A stretch of DNA of 48,776 bases from contig JAITFR010000218.1 of assembly GCA_031281255.1 (NCBI GenBank), positions 1 through 48,776 of the forward strand, written 5' to 3'. Positions 46,995-48,776 of this stretch are shown here, one piece after another. The notes under the pieces were generated by a model that saw nothing but the letters and a program-made list of their open reading frames with translations, did not search any database and was not told where the DNA came from. The position numbers and the translations under genes were made by a program. Origin of the DNA: Oscillospiraceae bacterium (GTDB taxonomy: Bacteria > Bacillota > Clostridia > Oscillospirales > Oscillospiraceae). Numbering within the stretch: position 1 is the stretch's first letter; each line of letters starts with the position of its first letter.

Positions 46995-47921
46995 CTATGT
47001 TTTCTCTGCAATCCTTAATTTGGCACTCCTTGCTCTTGGGTTTGATATTATTTCATCTTTACTGGCTGTGATAGGTTTGCGATTTATCAGTTTAAGTTTT
47101 ACCTCTTTATTACATGTACATATTGGAAAACCTTTTGGACACTCACAATCTTTAGCATTCTTTGTAAAAGCATTTTTTACTAATCTGTCTTCCAGTGAAT
47201 GAAAACTTATTACACAAAGTCTTCCATGTTGCTTTAATAAATCGGGTGTTATATCCAGCATTTTCTTTATTGACTCTAATTCGTTATTAACAACGATTCT
47301 TATTGCTTGAAATGTTCGTTTCGATGGGTGTTGTGCTTCACGTCTTGCTGATGCAGGTATAGAAGATTTTACTATTTCATTTAATTCAAATGTTGTTTTT
47401 ACAGGTGATTGTTGACGTTGCTTAATTATTCCTCTTACTATAAGTTTTGCGTATTTTTCTTCGCCGTATTTATATAGTATACTTTGTAATTCTTTTTCTT
47501 CGTAATTGTTTACTATATCAAAAGCTGTGAGAGTTGCGTTTTGATCCATTCGCATATCCAGATTTGCGTTTTGATTATATGTGAATCCACGTTCTTTATT
47601 ATCTAACTGAGGTGACGATACTCCAAGGTCAAATATCATTCCATCTACTTTATCTATTTCTAGCTTTTTAAGTATTTCTGCAATATTTGAAAAGTTCTCA
47701 TTTACATATACTATTTTACTCTCAAACTCTTTTAGATTTTCTTTTGCTGTTATTATTGCTGCACTGTCACAGTCTATTGCTATTAAGTTTCCTGTAGTTA
47801 ATCTTTTTGCTATTTCTTTTGAATGTCCACCAAGTCCTAATGTACCATCTACATATACTCCGTCGGGTTTGATATTAAGTCCATTTATACTTTCTTTTAA
47901 GATAACCGGTGTGTGTTCCAT
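46995..47921 (-). CDS. rsmH: 16S rRNA m4C1402 methyltransferase RsmH (MraW)
   Basis: HTPVILKESINGLNIKPDGVYVDGTLGLGGHS; FDLGVSSPQLD; ISFHSLEDRLVK. Confidence 0.98.
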   Translation of the reverse strand: MEHTPVILKESINGLNIKPDGVYVDGTLGLGGHSKEIAKRLTTGNLIAIDCDSAAIITAKENLKEFESKIVYVNENFSNIAEILKKLEIDKVDGMIFDLGVSSPQLDNKERGFTYNQNANLDMRMDQNATLTAFDIVNNYEEKELQSILYKYGEEKYAKLIVRGIIKQRQQSPVKTTFELNEIVKSSIPASARREAQHPSKRTFQAIRIVVNNELESIKKMLDITPDLLKQHGRLCVISFHSLEDRLVKNAFTKNAKDCECPKGFPICTCNKEVKLKLINRKPITASKDEIISNPRARSAKLRIAEKT

Positions 47922-47957
47922 ATTTCTAATATTACCTTTACTTAATTCACCCGGTAA

Positions 47958-48374
47958 TTAGAAGTCTAATTCATCAAGCACTATTGCAATATTTTCGGGT
48001 GATGTTTCTTCTTCATCAATTATCCTAAACTTTTCACTATCCCAAAATTGCACGCATGTACCTACTCCAACGACTGTGACATCTTTCACAAGTCCTTTTT
48101 TATCACGTAGGTTTTGTGGCAATGTAATCCTCCCCTGACTGTCAACATCGCATTTTTTTGCATTCGAGAAGATACCACGTGTTCTAACTTGCTTACGTAT
48201 AGGCATTGCTTCTACTTTTTCAAGTAACCGTTCCCAACTTTTGTTCGAAAAAGCTGTAAGGCAATCCTCATCTGTAATTGTGACATGGAAATCTCTGCCA
48301 AGGTCATCACGTAATGACGATGGGATAAATAGACGTCCTTTGGCATCAATTTTATGTTCGTATATACCTGTCAC
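47958..48374 (-). CDS. mraZ: transcriptional regulator MraZ
   Basis: GIYEHKIDAKGRLFIPSSLRD...CDVDSQGRITLPQNLRD; GTG start preceded by AAAGGAG. Confidence 0.97.
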   Translation of the reverse strand: MTGIYEHKIDAKGRLFIPSSLRDDLGRDFHVTITDEDCLTAFSNKSWERLLEKVEAMPIRKQVRTRGIFSNAKKCDVDSQGRITLPQNLRDKKGLVKDVTVVGVGTCVQFWDSEKFRIIDEEETSPENIAIVLDELDF

Positions 48375-48398
48375 TTTTTACTCCTTTATGGGGTTATT

Positions 48399-48427
48399 AA
48401 ACACTATCCACCACTTCTCCCCACTTT
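48399..48427 (-). promoter_or_regulatory. MraZ-binding box upstream of mraZ
   Basis: Minus strand TGGGGAGAAGTGGTGGATAGTGTTT: TGGNG repeats at 10-bp spacing. Confidence 0.75.
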
Positions 48428-48645
48428 GCTACACCGGATTATATCTCATAACCTAGCAATAGTCAAGCAAAAAAAGCATTTTTATTAGACAATTTTTCTA
48501 ATAAAAATACTTATATGTATTACTACTTTATTTTATACAATATATTGTGGTGTGATAATTATTGTATACAAAATACAGGGATTGCGATGGTGATAAAATC
48601 TATCTGTGTGTGTTATCTTCATTTTGATTTTTTTGAAAAATATGT

Positions 48646-48776
48646 CTACAACTCTACAATAACGCTGCAATTTTTTGCTAAATCAAAATCATGTGTAGCA
48701 AGAATAACTGTTTTCCCCTCTTCATTTAACTCCATTAATAATTTAATAATTACATCACGATTAATTGTATCTAAGT
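48646..48776 (-). CDS. ABC transporter ATP-binding protein, C-terminal fragment (truncated by window edge)
   Basis: LDTINRDVIIKLLMELNEEGKTVILATHDFDLAKNCSVIVEL*. Confidence 0.8.
   Translation of the reverse strand, partial: LDTINRDVIIKLLMELNEEGKTVILATHDFDLAKNCSVIVEL

Noticed and set aside
1-48776. tRNA or rRNA genes
   Set aside because: No cloverleaf or rRNA-like segment recognised in intergenic regions by eye.

Overview
Low-GC Gram-positive (Clostridia-like) chromosome segment, assigned by gene content only. There are three blocks. (1) 1-18763, almost all on the minus strand, is a type VII secretion (T7SSb-like) locus. It encodes an EssC-type FtsK/SpoIIIE ATPase with an N-terminal FHA domain, a YukD/EsaB ubiquitin-like protein, four WXG100 proteins, two paralogous small helical (Lap-like) partners, a DUF4176-like protein and a glycine-zipper LXG-like protein. 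The same strand continues into a complete Ser/Thr phospho-signalling set: two PP2C phosphatases, a zinc-ribbon/FHA protein, a PASTA+InlB-repeat kinase and a kinase with a solute-binding-protein-like ectodomain. It ends in a putative anchored immunity protein and a lipase. The lipase C-terminus is homologous by eye to the N-terminus of the glycine-zipper protein (28/78 identical, ungapped), which suggests a reverse-architecture T7SS lipase effector. No EssB, EsaA or EssA is seen in the locus. (2) 18764-21901 is an accessory strip with an array of hairpins and iterons, a HEPN/MNT pair, a ParB-like protein and a DUF4160/DUF2442 pair. (3) 22022-48776 is housekeeping: a dacF-like gene whose catalytic motifs all appear lost, tmcAL, ackA, mutS2, phoH-ybeY-era-recO, ptsH, degV, rplU-rpmA (no prp, and L27 lacks the cleavable extension), rqcH, mrnC, and a reduced dcw cluster (mraZ-rsmH-ftsL-PBP-murE-mraY-ftsW-murG-ftsQ-ftsZ). 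Degenerate heptanucleotide tracts and dispersed palindromes sit at the stop codons of rqcH and ftsZ. All family assignments are by eye; no searches were run.
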